The notes under the pieces: generated by a model
What the model was told of the DNA's origin: nothing
Database searches by the model: none
The model's input: the letters and a program-made list of their open reading frames with translations, nothing else
Source of the DNA: Acholeplasmataceae bacterium UBA4853
Lineage (GTDB): Bacteria; Bacillota_I; Bacilli_A; Acholeplasmatales; Acholeplasmataceae
DNA length: 64,000 nt
Direction of reading: 5' to 3'
Assembly: GCA_002399815.1 (NCBI GenBank)
Contig: DHEJ01000038.1
Coordinates: 3,648 to 67,647 of the forward strand
Part shown: positions 26,227-35,966 of the stretch, in pieces
Layout: every line of letters starts with the position of its first letter
Numbering within the stretch: the first letter of the stretch is position 1
Made by a program: the position numbers and the translations under genes

Positions 26227-27187
26227 CATTTTCATAGACACGATATACAATTTCTTGGTGATATGTATCTGATTTTCTTAGAATAACAGAACTGAAATGC
26301 GGAATATTAATAGCGTTTGGTTCAAATTGTGGTTCAAATGCAATTCCAGCATGGAATTCAAATTGTCGATTACCTAGTAGTACTTGTTTTACCGGGTTAT
26401 TCATCGAATATATTTGGACACCTGGGTAAGTAGTTTCTATATCCAAATGTTTATCTTCAAAGACTAAACTTACTTGTGGTTTTTCTTTTTTCAATATGTA
26501 TGCATGATCTAAACCCTTTGTAATATGTTGTACTAGTGGATTTTTAATCACTTTTTCTAATTGAATACTTTGATTTAAATCAAAAGGTGTATTCTTTACT
26601 TCTATATAGTTTCCTGATGGAATCAAATCCTTATCAATTTCTAGTACACGGTCAGCTTCTACAGTAACAAAATGATTTAAAACAGTATTTTCTAAAGATA
26701 AATTAAAATGCGCATGGTTTGTAATATTTGCAATTGTATCTTTATCTGTTGTACCATCATATGTTACTTTAAAGTACTCACCATCAAGTTCATAGGTAAC
26801 AAAAAGTTCAAAGTTTCCTGGATATCCACTTTCGCCATCACTGGATAAATATCTTAGCACTACGCTTGTTTGTGATTGACTCACTACACTAAATTCTTTA
26901 GAGAAGAATCCAGTTGAACCACCATGACCATGGTTATTCCCATGAAAGTTACGTTCTAATAAATAGGTTTTATCATTTAAGATAAATTTGCCATCTTTAA
27001 TTCGATTTGCAACTCTTCCTATAGTTGTATTGAAAAAACCTTTAACAGGATCTTTATAATCTTCTAAATTATGATTAGAGATTACAATATTTCTTCTATC
27101 ACTAAATGCATTCCATTCATGTATGGTAGCACCTAATGTCAAAATCGTTAATGATTGTTTTTCATTTTCTAATTTGATTATTTTCAT
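26210..27187 (-). CDS. galM: Aldose 1-epimerase (mutarotase)
   Basis: 325 residues, beta-sandwich fold. Landmark motifs are TTIGRVANRI, NNHGHGG, NHAHFNL with the catalytic His (about 178), GLDHAY, and FEPQFEPNA with the catalytic Glu (about 292). It interconverts the anomers of galactose and so feeds GalK. It diverges from the regulator gene; the shared intergenic region holds an operator that covers the galM upstream promoter region. Start chosen at 27187, with AGAGGTG upstream. Confidence 0.95.
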   Translation of the reverse strand: MKIIKLENEKQSLTILTLGATIHEWNAFSDRRNIVISNHNLEDYKDPVKGFFNTTIGRVANRIKDGKFILNDKTYLLERNFHGNNHGHGGSTGFFSKEFSVVSQSQTSVVLRYLSSDGESGYPGNFELFVTYELDGEYFKVTYDGTTDKDTIANITNHAHFNLSLENTVLNHFVTVEADRVLEIDKDLIPSGNYIEVKNTPFDLNQSIQLEKVIKNPLVQHITKGLDHAYILKKEKPQVSLVFEDKHLDIETTYPGVQIYSMNNPVKQVLLGNRQFEFHAGIAFEPQFEPNAINIPHFSSVILRKSDTYHQEIVYRVYENEKAGY

Positions 27188-27209
27188 GTTGTTTTCACCT
27201 CTAATATAT

Positions 27210-27261
27210 ATTATACAATATTTTAGTAAATGTTTACTAAATTATTTTTTTATTATATAAT
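27210..27261. promoter_or_regulatory. Divergent gal promoters with a shared LacI-type operator
   Basis: A palindrome TTTAGTAAA-TG-TTTACTAAA (27222-27241) has perfect 9-bp arms. On the plus strand its right arm supplies the -35 (TTTACT, 27233-27238) of a promoter with TATAAT at 27256-27261 and a 17-base spacer. On the minus strand TATAAT (27210-27215) drives galM, with the operator in its spacer and -35 region. Binding by the adjacent LacI-family protein would shut both sides. Confidence 0.8.
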
Positions 27262-27280
27262 ATGAATTGGAGGTAAACAT

Positions 27281-28255
27281 ATGCCAACTTTAAAAGACAT
27301 TTCTAAATTAACAAACGTTAGCATTTCAACTGTGTCACGCATCTTAAATCATGATGCTTCTTTAGTTGTTACGGAAGAAACAAGACATAATGTAATCAAG
27401 GTTGCCAAAGAACTTTCCTATAAACCATCAAAAAAATCAATACATAATGAGCACTATACCATAGCAATGCTTCATTGGTATACCAGAGAACAGGAATTAG
27501 AAGATACTTATTATTTATCGATTCGTTTAGGGGTTGAAAAGGCTTGTCATGATTTAGGTATTAAAGTCGTTAAAATATTTTATGATGACCCTAAACCTGA
27601 AAACACTTATTGCCATGGTGCTATTGCAATAGGTAAGTTTGATCATAAAGAAATAACAGCCTTTAAACTACTTTATAAACATGTTGTATTCATTGATTCT
27701 TCACCAGATGACAATCAATTTGATAGTGTTGTTATAGACTTTGAAAGTGCCTATTTAACATCCATTAAACACCTTCAAAACTTAGGTTTAATTGATATAG
27801 GTTATATTGGAGGACGTGAATATACTCATTCTCTTAAATTACCTATCGGAGAAAAAAGAGAAACATTCTTTAAGAACTATTTCAAATCGCAAAAGAAAAT
27901 CTATATTGGTGAATTTACGATTGAAAGTGGTTATAACTTAATGAAACAAGCAATTCAAGAAAACAATTTAGCTCAAGCATATTTAGTTGCATCAGATGCC
28001 ATGGCACTTGGCGTATTAAGAGCTTTATATGAGGCAAATATACATGTACCAAATGATGTTTCCATTATAGGTTTTAATGATATTCCGCAAAGTGCTTATA
28101 CCATACCACCTTTAACCACAGTTAAAGTATATAAAGAGCATATGGGATATAAAGCATTAAATCTACTTCTTGAACGAATTAAAGGACGTACCATTGCTGA
28201 AAAAGTTGTTGTACAAACAGAACTAATTATTAGAAAATCAACTAAGGAGCTTTAG
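27281..28255 (+). CDS. LacI-family transcriptional regulator of the galactose cluster
   Basis: 324 residues. The N-terminal helix-turn-helix reads TLKDISKLTNVSISTVSRIL (3-22), followed by a periplasmic-binding-type effector domain with ASDAMALGVLRAL and SIIGFNDIPQSA landmarks. It lies divergently from galM and directly ahead of galT and galK, with a palindromic operator in its own promoter. Most likely it represses the gal genes until galactose or a derivative binds. The stop codon abuts the galT ATG, and the galT ribosome site (AAGGAG) lies inside this gene. Confidence 0.93.
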   Translation: MPTLKDISKLTNVSISTVSRILNHDASLVVTEETRHNVIKVAKELSYKPSKKSIHNEHYTIAMLHWYTREQELEDTYYLSIRLGVEKACHDLGIKVVKIFYDDPKPENTYCHGAIAIGKFDHKEITAFKLLYKHVVFIDSSPDDNQFDSVVIDFESAYLTSIKHLQNLGLIDIGYIGGREYTHSLKLPIGEKRETFFKNYFKSQKKIYIGEFTIESGYNLMKQAIQENNLAQAYLVASDAMALGVLRALYEANIHVPNDVSIIGFNDIPQSAYTIPPLTTVKVYKEHMGYKALNLLLERIKGRTIAEKVVVQTELIIRKSTKEL

Positions 28256-29740
28256 ATGAAACAACATATAGAAAACTTAATTCATTATGAAATATCAAAA
28301 GGCATCATTACTAAAAGAGATTATGTCTACGTTAAAAATCAATTGTATCATCTACTCAATCAATCTTTTGATGATGTGATATATCATCCTAATTTGATTA
28401 TCTATCCATCTGATGCATTAAATCCAATTCTTGATTCCTTAGAAAAAGATGGCGTACTTGATGGTTCATTCGTTTCTAGAGACTTATTTGATGCAAAAAT
28501 CATGAATGTTTTTGCATCCCTTCCTTCTGTTGTTCAACAAATGTTTGATGAAAAATTTAATATAGCACCTAAACATGCTACTAACTTCTTATATAACTAT
28601 GCTAAAAGTTTAAATTATATTAGATATGACAGAATTTTAAAAAACGTTTCCTATCATATCGACTCGAAATTTGGAAAACTTGATATCACAATCAATTTAT
28701 CTAAACCAGAAAAAGATCCAAAGAGTATCTTACTTGAAAGTCAAAGTGTAACAACTAGTTATCCTAAATGTTTACTTTGTTTAGAAAATGAAGGCTTTTC
28801 AGGAAACGCTAAAAAAGACTCTAGAGATCAACACCGTTTAATTGAACTGAATTTAAATGAAGAAATCTGGTATTTCCAATATTCACCTTATATATACTAC
28901 AACGAACACGCCATTGTATTTTCAAAAGATCATAGACCAATGTCAATTAATGAAAAGACATTTAGAAATCTCTTAGCGTTAGTAGATAATTTTGATGGCT
29001 ACTTCTTTGGTTCTAATGCTGATTTACCAATTGTTGGTGGTTCAATCTTATCGCACGATCATTATCAAGGTGGATTACACCATTTCCCGATTGAAGATGC
29101 TAAAGTCATAAAATCATGGCAACTTCATTCAACAACACTTGAGATGCTTTATTGGCCGTTATCAACCATTAGAATTAAAGATACTAATGAAGAGAATTTA
29201 GTAAAGCTTGCAACAAACATCTTATCTATTTGGAAACAATATTCTAACCCTTCAATAGGTTTATATGCAAAAACTGGTGAAACACCACATCATACCATCA
29301 CACCAATTGCAAGAAAAAAAGGTGAGACCTTTGAAATGGATTTAATTCTAAGAAGTAATCTAACTACTCCTGATTTTCCTAGTGGTGTATATCATCCAAA
29401 ACCTGATAAGTGGCACATAAAAAAAGAAAACATTGGATTAATTGAAGCAATCGGTTTAGCAATTCTACCAGCTAGATTAAATCAAGCAATCAAACGTTTA
29501 AGAGCTTACTACTTTGACAATGTTACACTTGAAATAGGTGAACTCATTCATAAAGATTGGTTTGATGATTTATCTAAGAAACATACATTAACACCATTTA
29601 ATTTTGATGACATCATTGAAAAAGAAATAGGATTAGTCTTTGAAAAAGTTTTAATTGATTGTGGTGTATTTAATATTTCTAATCAACAAACATTTAACGA
29701 TTTTATAGAAAGAGAAATTTATGAAAAATTATCTAAATGA
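28256..29740 (+). CDS. galT: UDP-glucose-hexose-1-phosphate uridylyltransferase, Gram-positive (GalT2) type
   Basis: 494 residues, the long form found in lactobacilli and bacilli rather than the 350-residue E. coli form. Landmarks are CLLCLENEGFSGNAKKDSRDQHR and the HDHYQGGLHHFPIE block that aligns with the nucleotidyl-transfer His region. It converts galactose-1-phosphate and UDP-glucose to UDP-galactose and glucose-1-phosphate. It is co-transcribed with the regulator and overlaps galK by 20 bases. Confidence 0.95.
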   Translation: MKQHIENLIHYEISKGIITKRDYVYVKNQLYHLLNQSFDDVIYHPNLIIYPSDALNPILDSLEKDGVLDGSFVSRDLFDAKIMNVFASLPSVVQQMFDEKFNIAPKHATNFLYNYAKSLNYIRYDRILKNVSYHIDSKFGKLDITINLSKPEKDPKSILLESQSVTTSYPKCLLCLENEGFSGNAKKDSRDQHRLIELNLNEEIWYFQYSPYIYYNEHAIVFSKDHRPMSINEKTFRNLLALVDNFDGYFFGSNADLPIVGGSILSHDHYQGGLHHFPIEDAKVIKSWQLHSTTLEMLYWPLSTIRIKDTNEENLVKLATNILSIWKQYSNPSIGLYAKTGETPHHTITPIARKKGETFEMDLILRSNLTTPDFPSGVYHPKPDKWHIKKENIGLIEAIGLAILPARLNQAIKRLRAYYFDNVTLEIGELIHKDWFDDLSKKHTLTPFNFDDIIEKEIGLVFEKVLIDCGVFNISNQQTFNDFIEREIYEKLSK

Positions 29741-30872
29741 ACAATTTAAAAACGTATTTAACGATTCAAATGGCATAGCCTACTTCTCACCTGCAAGAGT
29801 CAATCTCATCGGTGAACATATTGATTATAATGGTGGTTTTGTCTTCCCATGTGCTTTATCCTTTGGTACTTATGGCATTATTTCAAAAAGAGAGGATACC
29901 TTATGTAGAGTTTATAGTGAAGGTTACTCAAAAGCAATCTATGAATTTAGTTTAACAAACTATAGTAAGGATAAATCTCAAAGCTGGGTTGATTACGTTA
30001 AAGGTGTCTTATTTTCATTAAAATCACATAACTTTGATGTTAAATATGGATTTAACTTATATATTAAAGGTAATATGCCTGCTGGTGCTGGTTTATCATC
30101 TTCTGCTTCCCTAGAAAGTCTGGTTTTAATGATGCTTAATGATTTATATAACTTTAACATTTCAAGAGTTATGCTCGCTAAACTAGGTAAATACGCAGAA
30201 AATAATTTTGTTGGTGTAAACTCAGGTATTATGGATCAATTTGCAGTGCTTCTTGGTCAAAAAGAACATGCTATCTTACTTAACACTCAAACCTTAAGTT
30301 ACGAACAAATCCCTTTAAAACTTGGAAATTATAAGTTACTCATTGTAAACTCAAATAAACAACGTGGATTATCTGATTCCAAATATAATGAAAGATTTGG
30401 TGAATGTCAAACAGCATTAAAAACATTAGCACCTTATTATTTAGTACCCGATTTATGTTCACTTGAACTCAAAGAATTAAAACACATAGAACAAATGCTT
30501 GACCCTATCATTTTTAAACGTTTAAGACATGTTGTAAGTGAACAAGCGCGTACCATTTTATCTGCAAAAGCCTTAAAAGAAAATGATATCGAAACATTTG
30601 CTAAACTTATGAATGAATCTCATATGTCACTTAAAGACGATTATGATGTCACCGGTATAGAACTTGATACCCTACAAAGATTATTAATCGAAAATGGTGC
30701 ATTAGGTGCAAGAATGACTGGAGCTGGATTTGGTGGAAGTGTTGTATCTTTAGTCCAAAGTGATTTAGTTGATCAAATAAAAGAAAAAATTGAAGAAAAA
30801 TACGCTAAAATTATTGGCTATAAACCATCATTTTATTCACTTGAAACATCAGATGGTACACATCAATTATAA
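29721..30872 (+). CDS. galK: Galactokinase
   Basis: 383 residues, GHMP kinase superfamily. The galactokinase signature PARVNLIGEHIDYNGG is at 24-39, the phosphate-binding loop AGAGLSSSASLE near 116-127, and the C-terminal motif ARMTGAGFGGSVVSL near 330-345. It phosphorylates galactose at C1. The start is inside galT, so the pair is translated together. A compound hairpin terminator follows 17 bases after the stop. The route is completed by galM next door and by galE at 23-24 kb. Confidence 0.96.
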   Translation: MKNYLNEQFKNVFNDSNGIAYFSPARVNLIGEHIDYNGGFVFPCALSFGTYGIISKREDTLCRVYSEGYSKAIYEFSLTNYSKDKSQSWVDYVKGVLFSLKSHNFDVKYGFNLYIKGNMPAGAGLSSSASLESLVLMMLNDLYNFNISRVMLAKLGKYAENNFVGVNSGIMDQFAVLLGQKEHAILLNTQTLSYEQIPLKLGNYKLLIVNSNKQRGLSDSKYNERFGECQTALKTLAPYYLVPDLCSLELKELKHIEQMLDPIIFKRLRHVVSEQARTILSAKALKENDIETFAKLMNESHMSLKDDYDVTGIELDTLQRLLIENGALGARMTGAGFGGSVVSLVQSDLVDQIKEKIEEKYAKIIGYKPSFYSLETSDGTHQL

Positions 30873-30888
30873 TAAATATATAAAAATA

Positions 30889-30939
30889 GGGACTGTAAAG
30901 AAATGAAGAATTAATTTTCTTCAGGGACTTTACAGTTCC
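30889..30939. terminator. Long compound hairpin, terminator between galK and zwf
   Basis: An outer stem GGGACTGTAAAG (30889-30900) pairs with CTTTACAGTTCC (30928-30939, one G-T pair), and an inner stem TGAAGAA/TTCTTCA (30904-30923) sits within. It lies between the convergent galK and zwf genes. The T run is short, so termination strength is uncertain. Confidence 0.65.
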
Positions 30940-30950
30940 TTTATCATTGA

Positions 30951-32312
30951 CTATTTTAATGTATTTAACATTTTAATTTTCTTAATAATTTCTTTCTCAT
31001 CTTTATAAATTACTAAATCATGAGGACACTTTTTAATTTGATCAATAAAGTGCCAAGATGCTTCAATTTCATCCCATCTAGTAAACAAGGTTCTAGAACC
31101 CATATAGATATCTAGTAATAACTTTTCATAAGCTTCCGGTACATTACCTTCAATAGATTCTGGAGTTTGAAAACTCAAGTTTACAACCTCTAAATTTTCT
31201 TTTAATCCAGGTTTTTTAGAGTTAATTGTTAAATCAACGCCATCTGTTGGTGTAATTTTAATAATAAGTTTGTTTGCTGAAACTGGTAGATTCCATTTTT
31301 GTTGTTCAGATGTTGGGTAATAAGTGACTTCAATAAATGATTCTTTTCTATCCAATTTTTTACCCGTTAATACTTCAAATGGAACACCTCTAAATCTTGG
31401 TGAATTCACAAATGCTTTAAAGTAAACAAATGTATCAGTTTTTGAATCCTTTGGAATGTTTGCTTCATCTAAATAACCATCATACTGACCAAATAGTACT
31501 GATTTTTCATCAAATGATAAACTTCTTAAAACTTTTACTTTTTCATCAGTAATATAATCAGATTGATACTCTTTTGGAGGGTCCATCGCTACTAAGGATA
31601 GAATTTGAAGTAGGTGTGATTGAACCATATCCTTTAATGCACCAGAGGTGTCATAATAGCCTGCTCTATTTAAAATGCCTTCTTTTTCTTTAACATATAT
31701 CTTAATAGATTCAATAGACTTCGAATCCCATGAATCCTCAAAGATACGGTTAGCAAATCTTACAGTCATTAAATTTTGAATCATCTCTTTACCTAAATAG
31801 TGATCGATTCTATAAATTTGTTTTTCATCAAAATATGCCCATAACATTTTATTAATTGCCATAGCAGATTCTAAATCATGACCAAACGGTTTTTCAAAGA
31901 CCAATACTTGATTTAAATTATGAAATTCAATTAATTTTGCATCGGATATATTTTTAGCAACCCCTGGTAAAATATCTGGACCAATTGCTAAATAATAGAT
32001 ATGCTTTGTATCAGGATTTGATCTTTCTTCAATATATTTTTGAAGGTTAATAAATTCACTAGGTTCTGTGATTTGAATTTTATAATAAGAAACAAATTTT
32101 TTAAGTTTTTTAATATCTAGTGGTTTATTGGTTAATTTTTGCATTGCTTCTAGATAACTATCCGTATCAAAATCCTTACGACCAAGTGCAAGCACTAAGA
32201 CATTTTCAGGAATAGATTTATTTTGGTAGAGTTTTGTTAATGCTGGTAATAATTTTCTAGCAGTTAAATCTCCAGTTGAACCAAAAATAGAAATAATTAG
32301 ATCTTTTTTCAT
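30951..32312 (-). CDS. zwf: Glucose-6-phosphate 1-dehydrogenase
   Basis: 453 residues. The NADP-binding start IFGSTGDLTARKLLPAL is at 9-25, and the active-site motif RIDHYLGKEMIQNL lies near 170. EKPFGHD (about 138) and the C-terminal ARE similar to standard G6PDH. It makes 6-phosphogluconolactone and NADPH. It overlaps gnd by four bases, giving a two-gene oxidative pentose-phosphate operon. No lactonase gene is adjacent. The protein is somewhat shorter than the usual 480-490 residues. Confidence 0.95.
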   Translation of the reverse strand: MKKDLIISIFGSTGDLTARKLLPALTKLYQNKSIPENVLVLALGRKDFDTDSYLEAMQKLTNKPLDIKKLKKFVSYYKIQITEPSEFINLQKYIEERSNPDTKHIYYLAIGPDILPGVAKNISDAKLIEFHNLNQVLVFEKPFGHDLESAMAINKMLWAYFDEKQIYRIDHYLGKEMIQNLMTVRFANRIFEDSWDSKSIESIKIYVKEKEGILNRAGYYDTSGALKDMVQSHLLQILSLVAMDPPKEYQSDYITDEKVKVLRSLSFDEKSVLFGQYDGYLDEANIPKDSKTDTFVYFKAFVNSPRFRGVPFEVLTGKKLDRKESFIEVTYYPTSEQQKWNLPVSANKLIIKITPTDGVDLTINSKKPGLKENLEVVNLSFQTPESIEGNVPEAYEKLLLDIYMGSRTLFTRWDEIEASWHFIDQIKKCPHDLVIYKDEKEIIKKIKMLNTLK

Positions 32313-33208
32313 TTTTTCTTATATACTTTATGGCCACCAAATTCATTACGCATTGCAGCCACAACTTTCTCACTAAATTTGTCATCATCTCTTGATTTGA
32401 ATCTAGCAAATAGTGATGCAGAAATGACTGGTAATGACACACCAAAATCAAGTGCTTCTTCAATCATCCATTTACCTTCACCACTATCATCTACTCTACC
32501 AGTAATACCATCTAATTTAGCATCTTTAGAAAACGCACTGCCGATATAACCAACCAATGCAGACTCGATAATAGAGCCGTTATTCCAAACCTTTGATACT
32601 TTATCATAATCAACATCAAACGGTGATTTTTCCATTAATTCAAAACCTTCACCGATTGCTTGCATCATTCCATATTCAATACCATTATGAACCATTTTAA
32701 CAAAATGTCCAGCACCTGGAGCACCCATATATCCATAACCATCGTTAACAGATATATCTTTATAAACAGGTTCTAAGAGTTCAAAGATATCCTTTGTTCC
32801 ACCAATCATTAAACATGCACCATTTCTAGCACCTGATGTACCACCTGACGTTCCAATATCTACAAAATGAATCTGATGTTTTTTTAATTTTTCATAACGA
32901 GATAATGAACGTTTATAGTTTGAGTTTCCGCCATCAATTAAAATGTCCGATGGTTTTAAAAATGGTAATAATTCATCAATCACTTGATCAATAATGCCAT
33001 TTGGCACTAATAACCAAACAATCAATCGCTCATTTAATTGTCTTCCTAAAAACGTTTGATAATTACTAAATGTCTTAACACCTTGTTTTTCTAGTGAGGT
33101 TCTTGCTTCATTATTTAAATCAAAACCTAAGACATCATGACCATGATCTTTTAAGTTAAGTGCTAAATTAGCACCCATTTTTCCTAAACCAATTAAATGA
33201 ATTTTCAT
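32309..33208 (-). CDS. gnd: 6-phosphogluconate dehydrogenase, short (NAD-type) form
   Basis: 299 residues. The nucleotide-binding motif GLGKMGANLALNL is at 7-19, the substrate motif DIGTSGGTSGARNGACLM near 117-134, and KMVHNGIEYGMMQ with the catalytic Lys near 171-183. The short form (about 300 residues) differs from the 470-residue E. coli enzyme by lacking the C-terminal helical domain. It decarboxylates 6-phosphogluconate to ribulose-5-phosphate. An Asp after the second beta strand (GFDLNNEA) suggests NAD+ rather than NADP+. Confidence 0.93.
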   Translation of the reverse strand: MKIHLIGLGKMGANLALNLKDHGHDVLGFDLNNEARTSLEKQGVKTFSNYQTFLGRQLNERLIVWLLVPNGIIDQVIDELLPFLKPSDILIDGGNSNYKRSLSRYEKLKKHQIHFVDIGTSGGTSGARNGACLMIGGTKDIFELLEPVYKDISVNDGYGYMGAPGAGHFVKMVHNGIEYGMMQAIGEGFELMEKSPFDVDYDKVSKVWNNGSIIESALVGYIGSAFSKDAKLDGITGRVDDSGEGKWMIEEALDFGVSLPVISASLFARFKSRDDDKFSEKVVAAMRNEFGGHKVYKKK

Positions 33209-33273
33209 AGTTATTACTCCCTTTTGATTAATTAGATACCTATTTATTTTATCATAATTCGCTGTATTATATT

Positions 33274-34599
33274 TTAAATCATCATTAAGATGATGGTAGC
33301 TACTAAAAAATATGCTCCAAGTGCGGTAAAGTCATTAATGGTAGAAATCAATGGTCCGCTTGCTGCTTTTTCATCGATTCCAAAACGTTTTAATACGATC
33401 GGAATAAGTACACCAAATGAAGCTGAAATAAACATGGCAAGAGCTAAGGATATGCCCACAGTTAAAGCAAGTTCATTAATATACACATACTCTGTAGGTA
33501 ATATCCATAAAAATAGGTATACTGCAATAAGTCCAATCGCGCCAGATATTAAACTATTAACTAAACCAATTAAAATCTCTCTTGAAATATGTTTTTTCGT
33601 TTCAATATGTTTTTGATGAAATCTTAATATTGTCACTGAAATACTTTGAGTACCAATATTACCTGCCATCGATAAAATCATTGGTTGGAATAATATAAGA
33701 ACAATATGTGCTTCAATAGTTGGCTGAAAAATAGCTAAGAAACTTGCAATAACGATATTTAAAATACCTGAGATAAGTAACCAAGGTAAACGAACAAAAG
33801 AACGCTTAATCGGAGAATCTGATGTTTCAACATCATGAATCTTAACTAACTTCCCAATGGTTTCTAAGTGAATTTCTTCCATCATACTTAATGCATCATC
33901 AGACGTAATAATACCTTTTAAAATATGTTCATGATTTAATACCGGTATGATATTCATATCATAGTCTCTAATCTTTTTAATCGCAACTTCAATGTGTTCT
34001 TCCTCATAGACAAAAGGATATTTATCATCAACAACATTTTTTAGTTTTTGATTTGCTCGTGTAATAATTAGATCTTGAAGTGTGATTGCACCAACATATT
34101 TTTCATTTTCATCATGAAAAAATATAACATCAACTTCTTCTTTTTCGGTTGCTTTTGTCGTGACATAAAGTGTTGCTTCTTTAACAGATGTATCAATATC
34201 TAAACTGATAAAGTGTGGTGATGAAACAGACCCTGATGAACCAACATCATACGACAATAATTGATGAATAATTGCTTGGGTTGATTCAGATAGTAAATTT
34301 ATGATTGCTAAGTGATCTTTAATCTCATAGCTTTCAATAAATGTCTTAATATCATCTGCTTCTAAAAATCTAAGCAATGACTTCTTTTGATCTGTATTTA
34401 ATGTACTAAAAAAGTCCTTTTGAATATCTGTTTTTAATAATATAAAAACCTCGGAAAACTTTTTTACACCAAGTGCATTATATATTTTTAATCTTTGTGT
34501 ATCTTCTGTTTCAAAAATGTGTGCAATATCTGATTCGTGTAGTTTTAATAATTGCAACTTTAATTTAGGTATTGTTTGATCAAAATTAATATTATCCAT
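33274..34599 (-). CDS. mgtE: MgtE-type magnesium transporter, paralogue 2
   Basis: 441 residues: an N-terminal MgtE_N helical domain (about 20-125), two CBS domains (about 130-255) and five membrane helices (about 275-440). The pore-region motifs QPMILSMAGNIGTQSISV and AASGPLISTINDFTALGAYF are conserved, and the latter carries the Asp that binds Mg2+ in the pore. It overlaps the upstream mgtE by eight bases. The N-terminal domain lacks the run of acidic DPDDAAD motifs found in the partner, so the two may sense Mg2+ differently. A heteromer is possible but MgtE normally works as a homodimer. Confidence 0.93.
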   Translation of the reverse strand: MDNINFDQTIPKLKLQLLKLHESDIAHIFETEDTQRLKIYNALGVKKFSEVFILLKTDIQKDFFSTLNTDQKKSLLRFLEADDIKTFIESYEIKDHLAIINLLSESTQAIIHQLLSYDVGSSGSVSSPHFISLDIDTSVKEATLYVTTKATEKEEVDVIFFHDENEKYVGAITLQDLIITRANQKLKNVVDDKYPFVYEEEHIEVAIKKIRDYDMNIIPVLNHEHILKGIITSDDALSMMEEIHLETIGKLVKIHDVETSDSPIKRSFVRLPWLLISGILNIVIASFLAIFQPTIEAHIVLILFQPMILSMAGNIGTQSISVTILRFHQKHIETKKHISREILIGLVNSLISGAIGLIAVYLFLWILPTEYVYINELALTVGISLALAMFISASFGVLIPIVLKRFGIDEKAASGPLISTINDFTALGAYFLVATIILMMI

Positions 34600-35920
34600 G
34601 ATAAATACCTCCTAACATTAATGTAGCAATTCCGAAGTATACTAAAATACTAACAACGTCAATTAAGGTTGTTATTAAAGGACCAGATGCAACAGCAGGG
34701 TCAAGTTTCAATATTTTTAGAGAAATTGGTATCACAAATCCTAGAATAGGAGCAAAAATTACGGTAAACCATAAAGATAAACCTACAACCAGAGCAACTG
34801 TTAATCCGTGATCTATTTGCATGATATTAGCAAATATTAAAGTTGCAATAAATGCCATTAACCCCATAACAAGACCACTAAATATACCTGATAATATCTC
34901 ATTAATACCGTTTTTAATGGATGATCCACCTTTACTGGTTAATGAAATTAAGGTAACTGCCAGTGTTTGACTGGCTACATCCCCACCGGAATCTAGAATT
35001 AAGGGTTGAAATAATGCAAGAATAACAACACTTGCAAGAATTTCTTCAAAATTTGATGTTACAAGTGCAATAGGAATACTTAAAACTAATAATATGATTA
35101 ACCATGGTAAGCGGTGAAAGGCACTTAAAAAAACATTTTGATCTGGGTCTATATCTGGTAATGCTGCTAATTTTTCGATATCTTCTTGAGTTTCTTCTTG
35201 GTAAATATCTAAAATATCATCCATAGTAATTGCACCAACCAAAATATTTTGATTATTTACAATTCCTAAATCATATCCACCATAGTGTTTCATATGTTTA
35301 ACTAAATTATCTACTTCTTCATATTCATTAATCGTTGGTTCCACTTCTAAAATATCACTGACTAACAGTGGCATCTTAGCTCTAATCAGTTTTCGTAAAC
35401 TCATTTGACCAACATATTTTCCAGCTTCATCGGTTACGAAAATCGTTTGAATTGAATCGACTTCTGATGCTCTACTAATTAACTTTTTAGTTGCTGTTTT
35501 TATATCATCTGAATCAAGTACTTTAATCATATCGTTGGTCATATAAGAACCAGCAACATATTCATCATAGTTAATTAGTGACAAGACTTCTTCATCTTTA
35601 TCTAAACTTAAAAGTAATTCATTTTTATCTGAATCATCCAGTTCATTAATGATATCTGCAGCATCATCAGGGTCTAATTCTTCAACCATTTCTTTTTGTT
35701 CATCTAAGGTTAAATCAGTAAACACTAAGGCAGCATCTTCAGGATTTAAATAACTTAAAACTTCTGCTAATTTTTCTGTTGATAAACTACTTAAAATTTG
35801 ATTTTGTTCATCATTATTTAAAGTATCTAGCATTAAAACAATATCATGTGCATGGATATCTTCTAATGCTTTATTAATTTCTTCACTGGTAGCATTTTTT
35901 TCTAACAGTTCTTTTAACAT
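34592..35920 (-). CDS. mgtE: MgtE-type magnesium transporter, paralogue 1
   Basis: 442 residues. The N domain has the classic LDPDDAADIINEL repeat of Mg2+-sensing MgtE (about 80-92), followed by CBS domains and five membrane helices with the pore motifs QPLILDSGGDVASQTLAV and AVASGPLITTLIDVVSILVYF. It is a Mg2+-gated Mg2+ channel at the plasma membrane. It lies downstream of the DtxR-type regulator beyond a hairpin. It has an AAAGGGG ribosome site. Confidence 0.96.
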   Translation of the reverse strand: MLKELLEKNATSEEINKALEDIHAHDIVLMLDTLNNDEQNQILSSLSTEKLAEVLSYLNPEDAALVFTDLTLDEQKEMVEELDPDDAADIINELDDSDKNELLLSLDKDEEVLSLINYDEYVAGSYMTNDMIKVLDSDDIKTATKKLISRASEVDSIQTIFVTDEAGKYVGQMSLRKLIRAKMPLLVSDILEVEPTINEYEEVDNLVKHMKHYGGYDLGIVNNQNILVGAITMDDILDIYQEETQEDIEKLAALPDIDPDQNVFLSAFHRLPWLIILLVLSIPIALVTSNFEEILASVVILALFQPLILDSGGDVASQTLAVTLISLTSKGGSSIKNGINEILSGIFSGLVMGLMAFIATLIFANIMQIDHGLTVALVVGLSLWFTVIFAPILGFVIPISLKILKLDPAVASGPLITTLIDVVSILVYFGIATLMLGGIYHG

Positions 35921-35934
35921 ACATACCCCTTTCT

Positions 35935-35966
35935 AAATAAAAACATCAAGTATTTACTTGATGTTT
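35935..35966 (-). terminator. Terminator between the DtxR-type regulator and mgtE
   Basis: Perfect 12-bp stem AAACATCAAGTA / TACTTGATGTTT with a 2-base core (35941-35966) followed on the minus strand by a T-rich tract. It overlaps the last codons of the regulator and lies only 20 bases upstream of the mgtE start, so some readthrough must occur if mgtE has no promoter of its own. Confidence 0.8.
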
